From Thermodesulfovibrionia bacterium (lineage in GTDB: Bacteria > Nitrospirota > Thermodesulfovibrionia > JACRGW01), in contig CAKKSD010000062.1 in NCBI GenBank assembly GCA_919902995.1, positions 1,104-34,717 on the forward strand: a DNA stretch of 33,614 nt, read 5' to 3'. The position numbers were made by a program, and so were the translations under genes. This document shows, piece by piece, positions 14,092 through 21,470 of the stretch; position 1 is the stretch's first letter, and every line of letters starts with the position of its first letter. Below the pieces are notes generated by a model. The model did not search any database. It was given only the letters and a program-made list of their open reading frames with translations, and was not told the DNA's origin.

Positions 14092-15392
14092 AGGTCTATT
14101 TTATCCCTCTATCTATCTTTATTGTCATAATATTATTTATCTATATTCTCCTACGATTGATAGTCATTAAACAAAGACGGTCTATTTCAAAAGCTGGAGG
14201 CTTATTTAATCAAACCGAGAAAAAGGATTATACAGGGTTTATTGTGGACACCTTTCATGGTATGGTAAGAGAGCTAAAGGATAAAGAAAAAGAACTGCAG
14301 AGGCTGAGGTCTCTTGCTGAAGAAAAGGCTGAGAGTATAGAGAGTTATAATGATAATATTCTCAGATCAGTGGCGAGTGGAGTAATAACCTTTGACAGTG
14401 AAGGAAGGATTATAACTTTCAATCCCGCTTCAGAGAGCATACTCAAAATTGATGCAGAAGATGTGATTGGGAAAATCTGCGAAGAGGTCTTTGGTGAGGA
14501 TAGCCCTTTAACAAGAGCGCAGAAGGAAACACTACGAATGAAGGAAGGTATACCCAGAATGGAGACTATCCTTAAAACAAAAAAGGGGGGAAAGATATGG
14601 CTTGGTCTGAATACCTCACTTCTCAGAAACAGTGATGGAGAACTCATAGGTCTAATACTGGTATTTTCAGACCTTTCAGAGATAAAGCAGCTTCAATCTC
14701 AGGTCGAACTTAAAGAGAGATTCGCACTTCTCGGAGAAATGTCAGCTGGTATAGCCCACGAGCTTAGAAACCCTATGAGCGCTATTGCTGGCTTTGCAAA
14801 ACTCCTTTCCAAGAAACTTATTCAAGGAGACGAAAGAAAACATCTTGTAGCCGGAATAGAAAAGGAAATAGAGGGAATGAACAGGGTAATAAATGAACTT
14901 CTCACATTCGCAAAGCCTACAGATCTTAATCTCTCAAAGGTAGAACTCAAACCCCTAATAGAGGATTCTCTGTCATCAATATCTCTAAATAGTGTAATAC
15001 CCAAAATTAACACTGAACAGGTAACCTTTATTAATGCAGATGATATTTTACTTAAACAGGCTTTTATAAACCTTTTCCAGAACGCTGTCGAGGCCATGCC
15101 AGGAGGGGGAGAACTAAAAATAGCTGTAAGCCATAATCTGCAGACAGAAAACCAGACCCCAAAAGTAGAGATTGTTATTTCTGATACAGGAATGGGTATA
15201 TCAGAAGATAAAATAAAGAAGATTTTCCATCCCTTTTTCACAACAAAAGAAAACGGTACGGGTCTCGGCCTATCCCTCGTTCAGAAGATCATCCTGTATC
15301 ATGGTGGAAGGATAGAAGTCGAAAGCAAGGAAGGGAAAGGCACAACCTTCAGGATAGCACTTCCTGCAAGTCACAGGGGAGAGAACTTCTAA
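14073..15392 (+). CDS. Membrane sensor histidine kinase with PAS domain
   Basis: A 439-residue kinase. One N-terminal membrane helix (about 10-32), a short coiled coil (KELKDKEKELQRLRSLAEEK-like) and a PAS domain (about 95-205, VASGVITFDSEGRIITFNPA) come first. HisKA then carries the phospho-accepting His229 (SAGIAHELRNPM), and HATPase_c has its N-box (INLFQNAVEAMPGGG), G1 (ISDTGMGI) and G2 (TKENGTGLGLSLV). It has no large periplasmic sensor, so the signal is probably cytoplasmic through PAS. It is directly followed, with no gap, by its likely partner response regulator. NtrB/AtoS/PilS-like architecture. Confidence 0.92.
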   Translation: MVSEYIEVYFIPLSIFIVIILFIYILLRLIVIKQRRSISKAGGLFNQTEKKDYTGFIVDTFHGMVRELKDKEKELQRLRSLAEEKAESIESYNDNILRSVASGVITFDSEGRIITFNPASESILKIDAEDVIGKICEEVFGEDSPLTRAQKETLRMKEGIPRMETILKTKKGGKIWLGLNTSLLRNSDGELIGLILVFSDLSEIKQLQSQVELKERFALLGEMSAGIAHELRNPMSAIAGFAKLLSKKLIQGDERKHLVAGIEKEIEGMNRVINELLTFAKPTDLNLSKVELKPLIEDSLSSISLNSVIPKINTEQVTFINADDILLKQAFINLFQNAVEAMPGGGELKIAVSHNLQTENQTPKVEIVISDTGMGISEDKIKKIFHPFFTTKENGTGLGLSLVQKIILYHGGRIEVESKEGKGTTFRIALPASHRGENF

Positions 15393-16778
15393 ATGTCCAA
15401 TAACTCGTCATTAAAGTCAACAGTGTTAATTATAGAAGACAAGGGATCCATGGGCAGTATGCTCGATCAGACTATTACTGCAGAAGGTTACAGTACTATC
15501 TTAACAAAGGATGGTACTAACGGAATCCGTATTATCAACGAGGAAAAAGTAGATCTAGTCATTACTGATCTTAAACTTCCAGGAAAGGACGGGCTCGAAG
15601 TCCTCAGGGCAGTAAAAGAAAAGAATCCCCTCATCCCTGTGATACTCATGACAGCCTTTGGTTCAATAGAAACTGCGGTTGCTGCCATGAAGGAGGGTGC
15701 TTACGAGTTTCTTACAAAACCATTTGACACTGATCATCTGCTTGTATTGATAAAGAGGGCACTCGAAAACCAGAAGATAATGGCTGAAAATATCCTCCTT
15801 AAGGAAGAGTTCGGGAAGAAGCTCGGTTTCCCTAAGATTATCGGAAAGAGCCCTGCCATGGAAGATGTGAGCAAGAACATCCAGAAAGTTGCTCCTGCAA
15901 AAACAACTGTTCTGTTATTGGGAGAGTCAGGGACAGGAAAAGAACTGTTTGCCAGAGCCCTTCATCATCTCAGTCCGAGAAAGGATAATCCCTTTGTTGC
16001 AATAAATTGTGCTGCAATTCCAAGGGAACTACTCGAATCAGAACTATTCGGACATGAAAAAGGAGCTTTTACAGGTGCTGATCATAAAAGAATTGGTAAA
16101 TTTGAACTCGCTGACAAGGGTTCGATATTTTTTGATGAAATAGGAGAAATGGATTTGACACTCCAGGCAAAACTTCTCAGGGTTCTTCAGGGTGAGGCCA
16201 TAGAGAGGGTGGGCGGGATAAGGCCTATCCCAATCGATGTAAGGATAATTGCAGCAAGTAACAGGGATCTCGAGAAGGCTGTTCTGGAGAAGATATTCAG
16301 AGAAGACCTCTTTTATCGAGTCAGCGTTTTCCCTATAAAGATCCCGCCTTTAAAGGAAAGGAGAGATGATATCCCTCTTCTTGTAAATCATTTTTTAAAC
16401 CATTACTGTGCAGAATTGAAAACTAAGCCAAAGGGAATTTCCTCTGAAGCACTTGACATGCTCAAGAATCATACCTGGAAAGGTAATGTGAGGGAACTTG
16501 AAAACTGTATAGAAAGGTCTGTAATCCTCTGTGATGGAAAAACGATATTGCCTGAGCATCTTGTCATCTCTCCGCCAGAGATTACCGATACGTTCCTTCA
16601 GGAATTATCTCTGGAAGGTAGTCTTGAGGAAGTTTCAAAAGCAGCAATCAGGACAGCAGAGATACGTCTAATAAAGAAGGTCCTGAATGAGGCTGGATGG
16701 AATAAGACCAAGGCAGCACGAATCCTGAAGGTAAGTTATAAAACCCTTCTCACAAAGATAAAAGATTATGGAATTTAG
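15393..16778 (+). CDS. Sigma-54-dependent response regulator (NtrC family)
   Basis: A 461-residue activator with three domains. The receiver (1-125) has acidic residues EDK and phospho-acceptor Asp59 in VITDLKLPG. The AAA+ sigma-54 domain has Walker A GESGTGKE (177-184), GAFTGA at 224-229 for sigma-54 contact, and Walker B SIFFDEIGEM. The C-terminal Fis-type helix-turn-helix ends in NKTKAARILKVSYKTLLTKI. ATG 15393 starts at the base after the kinase stop codon. Targets unknown; linkage to pilD makes pilus or secretion genes candidates. Confidence 0.95.
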   Translation: MSNNSSLKSTVLIIEDKGSMGSMLDQTITAEGYSTILTKDGTNGIRIINEEKVDLVITDLKLPGKDGLEVLRAVKEKNPLIPVILMTAFGSIETAVAAMKEGAYEFLTKPFDTDHLLVLIKRALENQKIMAENILLKEEFGKKLGFPKIIGKSPAMEDVSKNIQKVAPAKTTVLLLGESGTGKELFARALHHLSPRKDNPFVAINCAAIPRELLESELFGHEKGAFTGADHKRIGKFELADKGSIFFDEIGEMDLTLQAKLLRVLQGEAIERVGGIRPIPIDVRIIAASNRDLEKAVLEKIFREDLFYRVSVFPIKIPPLKERRDDIPLLVNHFLNHYCAELKTKPKGISSEALDMLKNHTWKGNVRELENCIERSVILCDGKTILPEHLVISPPEITDTFLQELSLEGSLEEVSKAAIRTAEIRLIKKVLNEAGWNKTKAARILKVSYKTLLTKIKDYGI

Positions 16779-16826
16779 AAAATATTTAACTTGATTCAAT
16801 TATTACCTGTTGTTATTATAATAACT

Positions 16827-17630
16827 GTGAAGAAGATTATTGTATCAATATTTATCTCTATAACCTCGATAGTTTTTTTATCGTTAACATCTTCACGATA
16901 TGCTTTCAGTACTTCGGGCTGTGATGAAGATTGTACTAAGTGTCATAAACTTACTTCACAGGAGGCATCGGATGTCCTTAAATCCATTAATATTGCTGAT
17001 GCAATAATCCAGAACATACAGATAAGTCCTTTAAAAGGCCTCTGGGAAATCAGTATTGAGAAGGAAGGAAAAAAGGGAATCCTCTATGTAGATTTCTCTA
17101 AAAAATATGTGGTTGGTGGACCTATTATCGAGATCAAAACAGCTATCAATGAAACCGCGGAGAGGCTTCCTGCGCCACCGGTCAAAATCATCCCCCATAG
17201 TAAAATTCCCATTAAAGATGCCCTTATTTTCGGAGATAAAAGGGCAGTAAAAAAGGCAATCTTATTCACCGACACCGACTGACCATACTGCGCAAAACTT
17301 CATCAGGAGATGAAGAAGGTTATAGAAAAGAGGAAGGACATCGCCTTTTATATTAAACTCTATCCTCTGGTAAGTATCCATCCATCTGCATATGAGAAAT
17401 CAAAGACGATACTCTGCAATAAGTCCCTTAAACTCCTTGAGGACGCCTATGAGGGAAAGAAGTTACCCAAACCGAAATGTGAGGCAAAGGAAATAGACGA
17501 TAACATAAAACTCGCAGCCGATTTAGGAATTTCTGCAACACCGACAATTATAATGCCCAATGGTAAGGTCTTTATCGGGTTCCTTAATGTAGAGCAATTA
17601 ATAGGTTTGATAGATTCAAATAGTAATTAA
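16827..17630 (+). CDS. DsbC-like thioredoxin-fold protein with in-frame UGA (probable selenoprotein, U-P-Y-C)
   Basis: Read through one UGA (17280-17282), this is a single 267-residue secreted protein. Residues 1-26 are a signal peptide if it starts at GTG 16827 (MKKIIVSIFISI); the open frame could begin earlier, at TTG 16791, but that start spoils the signal. A CxxxCxxCH motif follows (Cys32, Cys36, Cys39, His40). A DsbC-like N-terminal domain leads to the thioredoxin domain, where FTDTD-U152-P-Y-C155-AKLH aligns with the FTDPxCPYCxxLH active site of DsbC/DsbG. The cis-proline loop is ATPTI (Pro239), and Cys197/Cys218 may form a second disulfide. Stopping at the UGA would remove the whole catalytic domain. 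A SECIS-like hairpin follows the UGA. It lies 48 bases after the sigma-54 regulator gene. A nonsense mutation is the alternative reading, but position and hairpin favour selenocysteine. Confidence 0.8.
17298..17315 (+). promoter_or_regulatory. Candidate bacterial SECIS hairpin
   Basis: CTTCATC (17298-17304) pairs perfectly with GATGAAG (17309-17315) around an AGGA loop. The loop G at 17306 is 24 bases after the last base of the UGA. Bacterial SECIS elements lie within the coding region just after the UGA and carry a guanine near the start of the apical loop, and both conditions are met here. Confidence 0.65.
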
Positions 17631-17678
17631 TACACTCTATATATCCAGCATTTTATTATGCCTGTCTTTTTTAATTAA

Positions 17679-18563
17679 TCATCTCTGCAGAAATATTTTA
17701 GATTTCATATTTATAGAATTCAGAAGATAATCTGCGATCTCGTCTGCATCAAGAACTTCAACAGGTATCTGCATCCCACCCTCTCTGAGCCGGTAGATCA
17801 GCTGTGTCATCTTTGGAATGTTAAGACCTGCATTCTCAATAATTTCCCTTTTTGAAATTATCTCTCTAAATCCACCTTCGAGAATAATCTCTCCTTCTTT
17901 TATAATAAATATCCTATCAGAAAATACTGCCTCTTCGACTGATGACATTGTGGAAACCAGAGTAACACCCTGACCCCTTAGTATCTTTAAAATATCTACC
18001 ATTTCAAGTACACCCTTTTGATCCATCATCAGGAAGGGCTCATCGAGAATAATCGCCTCAGGGTTCATAGCAAGAATGCCTGCTAATGCAACCTTTTTCA
18101 TCTCTCCGGAGGAAAGAAGGGCTACAGCCTTCTTCTCGTATCCTTCCATGCCTACTATTTTTAGGGTATCTTCTATTTTGATTTTTACCTGGTCAAGTGA
18201 AAATCCTAAATTAGTAGGTCCAAAGGCTACATCATCTTCAACAATCGGATAAACTATCTGGTTCTCAGGATTTGAAAAGAGGTATCCTACTTTCCTGTAA
18301 AGTTCTCCCCTCTTTTTAAGTTCTTCGATACTCCTGCCTTCTATTAATATCTCACCCTTTGACGCACTCATGAGACCGCATAATAATCTCGATAGAGTGG
18401 TCTTACCCGAACCGCTTTCCCCAACAATAGATACCCATTCTCCTTCTCGAATTTCGAGATTTACTTTTTTTATAATCAGGGTATCACTTCCATTATGCAT
18501 TGGCGAATGGAGGCAATCTACCTCAATAAACTTGAAGTATGGTCTCCCACGAGGCCCTTTCAT
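17679..18563 (-). CDS. ECF/CbiO-type ABC transporter ATP-binding protein
   Basis: A 294-residue ATPase. Walker A is GESGSGKTT, the Q-loop region is [25 protein letters not shown] (the NPxxQ/EDDVAFGP pattern is typical of energy-coupling-factor and cobalt/nickel ATPases), the signature is [15 protein letters not shown], and Walker B is [15 protein letters not shown]. The C-terminal 60 residues form the usual dimer extension. ECF ATPases drive vitamin or metal uptake with EcfT and an S component, but neither is in the window, so it is an orphan here. It overlaps the Fis-type regulator gene by 4 bases. Confidence 0.85.
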   Translation of the reverse strand: MKGPRGRPYFKFIEVDCLHSPMHNGSDTLIIKKVNLEIREGEWVSIVGESGSGKTTLSRLLCGLMSASKGEILIEGRSIEELKKRGELYRKVGYLFSNPENQIVYPIVEDDVAFGPTNLGFSLDQVKIKIEDTLKIVGMEGYEKKAVALLSSGEMKKVALAGILAMNPEAIILDEPFLMMDQKGVLEMVDILKILRGQGVTLVSTMSSVEEAVFSDRIFIIKEGEIILEGGFREIISKREIIENAGLNIPKMTQLIYRLREGGMQIPVEVLDADEIADYLLNSINMKSKIFLQR

Positions 18564-18850
18564 ATCTTAAGATCCTTCATCTTTTTTCTGAGTGTATTTC
18601 TATTTATTCCGAGAATCCTCGATGCCTTGATCTGATTTCCTCTGGTCTCTTTTAATACAGAAGAGATAAGGGCCCTCTCTACCTCAGAGAGAATAATATC
18701 ATAGAGATTAAAACCCTTTATCTCAGAAAGCCCACCCATATAATTCTTCACCCTCTCAATCCTTTCCTCTATAACTTTTTCAATATCACTTTTCTGCGGT
18801 GGCTCTTCTGAAAAAGGTGGAGAAGATTTGGATATGTCCTTCATAGACAA
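18560..18850 (-). CDS. Fis-family helix-turn-helix protein
   Basis: A 96-residue protein. The first 45 residues are variable and charged; the C-terminal part ([20 protein letters not shown], then [20 protein letters not shown]) is the Fis/NtrC-type DNA-binding domain. It has no receiver or AAA+ domain, so it may act as a nucleoid or architectural factor, or as an antagonist at NtrC-type sites. It is coupled to the ECF ATPase downstream (4-base overlap) and lies 7 bases after the CMD-family gene. Confidence 0.85.
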   Translation of the reverse strand: MSMKDISKSSPPFSEEPPQKSDIEKVIEERIERVKNYMGGLSEIKGFNLYDIILSEVERALISSVLKETRGNQIKASRILGINRNTLRKKMKDLKI

Positions 18851-18856
18851 TTTATC

Positions 18857-19180
18857 CTATCTCTTTTTCTTTGCCTTTAATACATCATCAACCCAGCTTA
18901 ATGCAGCAGATACAGTCGGAAATCCTATAGTGCTTGTTAGAAGAATAACAGAATGACGCACTTCATCTATCGTGGCACCTGCCTCTACAGCTCTCCTTGC
19001 ATGAGAGTGGACAGAACCCTCTGACCTCATTGCTGCTGATGCAGCAAGTTGTATAAGCTGTGATGTCTTTTCATCTATAGGTCCCGAATCCCTTACTGCC
19101 CTTCCGAGATTACCTACAGCATCAAATAACTTACTATACCTCTTTTTAATTAAACGATACTGCCCTGGAAGTTTTGACAT
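18857..19180 (-). CDS. Carboxymuconolactone decarboxylase/AhpD-like protein lacking the CxxC
   Basis: A 107-residue helical protein with the CMD core: IQLAASAAMRSEGSVHSHARRAVEAGATIDEVRHSV. In AhpD the motif after Glu is CxxCxxH; here both cysteines are replaced (EGSVHSHARRA), so the peroxidase-linked dithiol is missing. This Cys-free version forms a recognised sub-group with no well-defined activity. It is upstream of the Fis-type gene on the same strand. Function unknown. Confidence 0.8.
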   Translation of the reverse strand: MSKLPGQYRLIKKRYSKLFDAVGNLGRAVRDSGPIDEKTSQLIQLAASAAMRSEGSVHSHARRAVEAGATIDEVRHSVILLTSTIGFPTVSAALSWVDDVLKAKKKR

Positions 19181-19264
19181 TTTCTATTCCTTTCTTTTTA
19201 ACTTTTTCTAATATAAGATTGCTTTGTCTGTTGTAATCATTTCCTTGCAATAATACAATAAATT

Positions 19265-19294
19265 GTCATTGCGAGCATAGCGAAGCAATCTCGT
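19265..19294. repeat. REP-like element (GTCATTGCGAGC... type)
   Basis: GTCATTGCGAGC-ATAGCGAAGCAATCTCGT, with ATTGC/GCAAT able to pair. The same opening (GTCATTGCGAGC) occurs at 33583-33594 inside a histidine kinase gene. Confidence 0.7.
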
Positions 19295-19306
19295 TTTATA
19301 ATATTC

Positions 19307-20380
19307 TTAAAGACCTACACCGTTTATCACCGAACCGCAGTTCGGACACTTAGATTCCTTTATGTAATTGCCTCTGATTAAATGGTTATATCTGTCTATC
19401 AGCAACATATTACAGTTATAACAGTAAGTACTCTCACCTCCTTCCCCCGGGACGTTTCCTTCATAGACATACCTTAGGCCTACCTCGAGCCCTATTTCCC
19501 TTGCCCTCCTGAGCGTCCTTATCGGTGTCCTTGGCTGGTCAAGGAGTTTATAGGTAGGATAGAACTGGCTCACATGCCATGGTATATCAATACTCACGGA
19601 TTTTATAAACCCGGCAATATCTCTCAACTCCTCTTCTGAGTCGTTGCCGGAAGGAATTATCAGTGTTGTGACCTCTACCCATACTCCTGATTCCTTCATA
19701 AGCTTTATCGTATCAAGTACAGGCTGTAACTTTGCACCGCAAACCCTTCTGTAATGTTCATCCCGAAAGCTTTTGAGATCAATGTTATTTGCATCAAGAT
19801 ATGGTGTTATCATTTTCGTGGCTTCAGGGCTCGTGTAACCGTTTGAAACGAATACATTCTTAATTCCCTTCTTCTTAGCAAGAATTGCTGTATCATAGGC
19901 AAGCTCAAAGAATATAGTCGGTTCTGTATATGTATAAGAGATACTCAGGCATCCTGTCTTTATTGCAAGATTTACTATATCTTCAGGAGTTAGATTTTCT
20001 CCGGGTATCGAATTAAGCTCTGAGTTCTGAGTTTGGAGTTCGGAGTTTTTCTTATAACTCTTAGCTCTTAACTCATAATTCTTTTTGGGATACTGGGATA
20101 TCTCATAGTTTTGACAGTGGAAGCATCGAAGATTACATCCTACCGTGGCTATTGAGTAAGAGGTGGATCCAGGATGAAAATGAAAGAGGGGCTTCTTCTC
20201 GATTGGATCTATATGTCTTGCAATAACCTTATCGTATACAAGTGTATAAAGTATTCCTCCTCTGTTCTCCCTTACAGCGCATATCCCTTTTTTCCCATCC
20301 TTTATCAGACATCTGTGCCCGCAGAGAATACACCTTACTTCCCCTTTATCGAGTTTCTCATAAAGCATCGCCTCTTTCAT
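19307..20380 (-). CDS. amrS: AmmeMemoRadiSam system radical SAM enzyme
   Basis: A 357-residue radical SAM protein. The N-terminal zinc-like pair CILCGHRC precedes the cluster motif C82-NLR-C86-FH-C89 (CxxxCxxC). NVFVSNGYTSPEA, NIDLKSF, the SAM-binding VEVTTLIIPSGND, and a C-terminal CYNC/CPNC zinc site match the AmrS group (often annotated as PflA-like), which works with AmrA and AmrB homologues. I start at ATG 20380: the longer open frame upstream is translated from an inverted-repeat element and has no ribosome-binding site (ATG 20368 is an alternative start). Residues about 100-124 are an insertion encoded by a heptanucleotide array (20012-20082), placed just after the iron-sulfur motif. 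Confidence 0.88.
   Translation of the reverse strand: MKEAMLYEKLDKGEVRCILCGHRCLIKDGKKGICAVRENRGGILYTLVYDKVIARHIDPIEKKPLFHFHPGSTSYSIATVGCNLRCFHCQNYEISQYPKKNYELRAKSYKKNSELQTQNSELNSIPGENLTPEDIVNLAIKTGCLSISYTYTEPTIFFELAYDTAILAKKKGIKNVFVSNGYTSPEATKMITPYLDANNIDLKSFRDEHYRRVCGAKLQPVLDTIKLMKESGVWVEVTTLIIPSGNDSEEELRDIAGFIKSVSIDIPWHVSQFYPTYKLLDQPRTPIRTLRRAREIGLEVGLRYVYEGNVPGEGGESTYCYNCNMLLIDRYNHLIRGNYIKESKCPNCGSVINGVGL
20012..20082. repeat. Two-armed heptanucleotide array inside amrS
   Basis: GAGTT-type heptamers (GTTCTGA, GTTTGGA, GTTCGGA) are followed, across TTTTTCTTAT, by AACTC-type heptamers (AACTCTT, AGCTCTT, AACTCAT). The arms are in opposite orientation, so they can pair. On the coding strand they read as NYELRAK and NSELQTQ NSELN. 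Confidence 0.85.
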
Positions 20381-20485
20381 CTGGTTTATTTTACCACAAT
20401 TTATACTTAAATAGTCCGTATATCTTATACAGAGAGCAAAGGTAATTAAAATATTCTCAGCGGAAGTATTTCTATTTCCGTGATT

Positions 20486-20580
20486 GTCATTCCCGTGAAA
20501 ACGGGAATCCAGTTCCTTTTGTTTTTCTGGATTCCTGCTCCCAGCTGAAGACCTGCTGGGACAAGTTTCGCAGTAATTAC
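20486..20580. repeat. GTCATTCC/AATTAC inverted-repeat element (MITE-like)
   Basis: It starts GTCATTCCCGTG and contains GGAATCCAG and its partner CTGGATTCC. Its right half matches the reverse complement of the left half of the element at 31418-31553 (CTGGGACAAGTTT...GCAG). The end is degenerate (AATTAC rather than AATGAC). Confidence 0.75.
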
Positions 20581-20610
20581 AAAACAAAAAAGGCAAAAAA
20601 GGTTTCCCAA

Positions 20611-20626
20611 CCGCTGCAAGCAGCGG
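20611..20626. repeat. Hairpin CCGCTGC-AA-GCAGCGG
   Basis: A perfect 7-bp inverted repeat with a 2-base loop, in the gene-free stretch 20381-20878 between two repeat elements. There is no T-tract, so a terminator role is doubtful. Confidence 0.5.
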
Positions 20627-20691
20627 GGTGTATAATTTAAATCAATTTCGTTATTTTTCGATAGGTTAAGTATCACAGGATTACTGTAATG

Positions 20692-20753
20692 GGGTCAGGT
20701 CTTTAATCTTGCTATTTTGGAACTATCACATAGTAAAGGTAAAGACTTGACCC
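20692..20753. repeat. Inverted repeat GGGTCAGGTCTTTA ... AAGACTTGACCC
   Basis: A 62-base unit whose ends are imperfect inverted copies of each other (GGGTCAGGTCTT and AAGACTTGACCC). This edge sequence is familiar from the flanks of REP-associated Y1 transposase genes, but no transposase is present here. Confidence 0.55.
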
Positions 20754-20756
20754 TTT

Positions 20757-20876
20757 TTGCACTTCTTGCAGGTTATTAAGGAGCGGAGGATAGAAACTAA
20801 TGCTTCATGGCCAGACCCTTTCCCTTTTGAGCTTGCAATTGCTTTATCGCTTAATTATAATATATTTACAGTGTAA
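20757..20876 (+). pseudogene. C-terminal fragment of an unidentified gene
   Basis: An open frame of about 40 codons reading LQVIKERRIETNASWPDPFP and FELAIALSLNYN, with no proper start and a stop just before brnT. It looks like a real protein tail, but I do not recognise the family. Confidence 0.25.
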
Positions 20877-20878
20877 AG

Positions 20879-21169
20879 ATGAATAACATTAGATTCTCAT
20901 GGGATCATCAGAAAAATAAAAGAAACCAGAAGAAACATGGGGTCTCATTTGAGGAAGCACAAAGTGTCTTTTTTGATGAAAATGCCTTGGAGTTTTTTGA
21001 TCCTGATCATTCTGAACAGGAGGATAGATTTTTGATGTTAGGAATTAGCTACCGTTATAGAATATTAGTTGTCAATTATTGTTTTCGTAAAGATGACACT
21101 GAAATCAGGATAATTTCTGCAAGAAAAGCAGCAAAAAAGGAGCAAAGAATGTATATTGGAGGAAGATAA
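20879..21169 (+). CDS. brnT: BrnT-family toxin
   Basis: A 96-residue protein with the BrnT pattern: IRFSWDHQKNKRNQKKHGVSFEEA at the N-terminus (W-D-x-x-K-x-x-x-N-x-x-K-H-G-V-x-F-x-E-A), then VFFDE, DRFLMLGIS, and the C-terminal RIISARKAAKKEQRMY (I-R-I-I-S-A-R-x-A). It is a RelE-fold ribonuclease. It ends in the same base quartet that starts brnA (TAATG overlap). It is the fifth toxin-antitoxin module of the window, separated from the cluster at 1-2870. Confidence 0.93.
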   Translation: MNNIRFSWDHQKNKRNQKKHGVSFEEAQSVFFDENALEFFDPDHSEQEDRFLMLGISYRYRILVVNYCFRKDDTEIRIISARKAAKKEQRMYIGGR

Positions 21170-21384
21170 TGAGAAAAGAATATGATTTTTCAAAAATGAA
21201 GGGGTGGAAGAATCCTTACGCTAAGAAATTAAAGAAACAGGTTACCATCAGAATTGGGTTGGATGTTATCAATTACTTTAAGCAAATGGCAGAAGAAACA
21301 GGCATTCCTTATCAAAATTTAATCAATCTGTATTTAAGGGAATGTACTATGTCTCGTCGTAAGCTCACAATGAAATGGGCATAA
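21169..21384 (+). CDS. brnA: BrnA-family antitoxin
   Basis: A 71-residue protein: an acidic/basic N-terminus (KEYDFSKMKGWKNPYAKKLK), then a ribbon-helix-helix domain (KQVTIRIGLDVINYFKQMAE, then TGIPYQNLINLYLRECT). This is the standard BrnA arrangement of a toxin-binding N-terminus and a DNA-binding C-terminus. It overlaps the brnT end by one base. Confidence 0.92.
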   Translation: MRKEYDFSKMKGWKNPYAKKLKKQVTIRIGLDVINYFKQMAEETGIPYQNLINLYLRECTMSRRKLTMKWA

Positions 21385-21470
21385 TAAGCAATACCATTAT
21401 AACACCAAAAAGCAAGACCAAATGTATACGCTAACTAATTCGGTAACTTTTAGAAGTTTCTAAATATAAC

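Noticed and set aside
20381-20596. N-terminal extension of AmrS in the longest open frame
   Set aside because: The extra residues are translated from an inverted-repeat element and have no homology to AmrS; the real start is near 20380.
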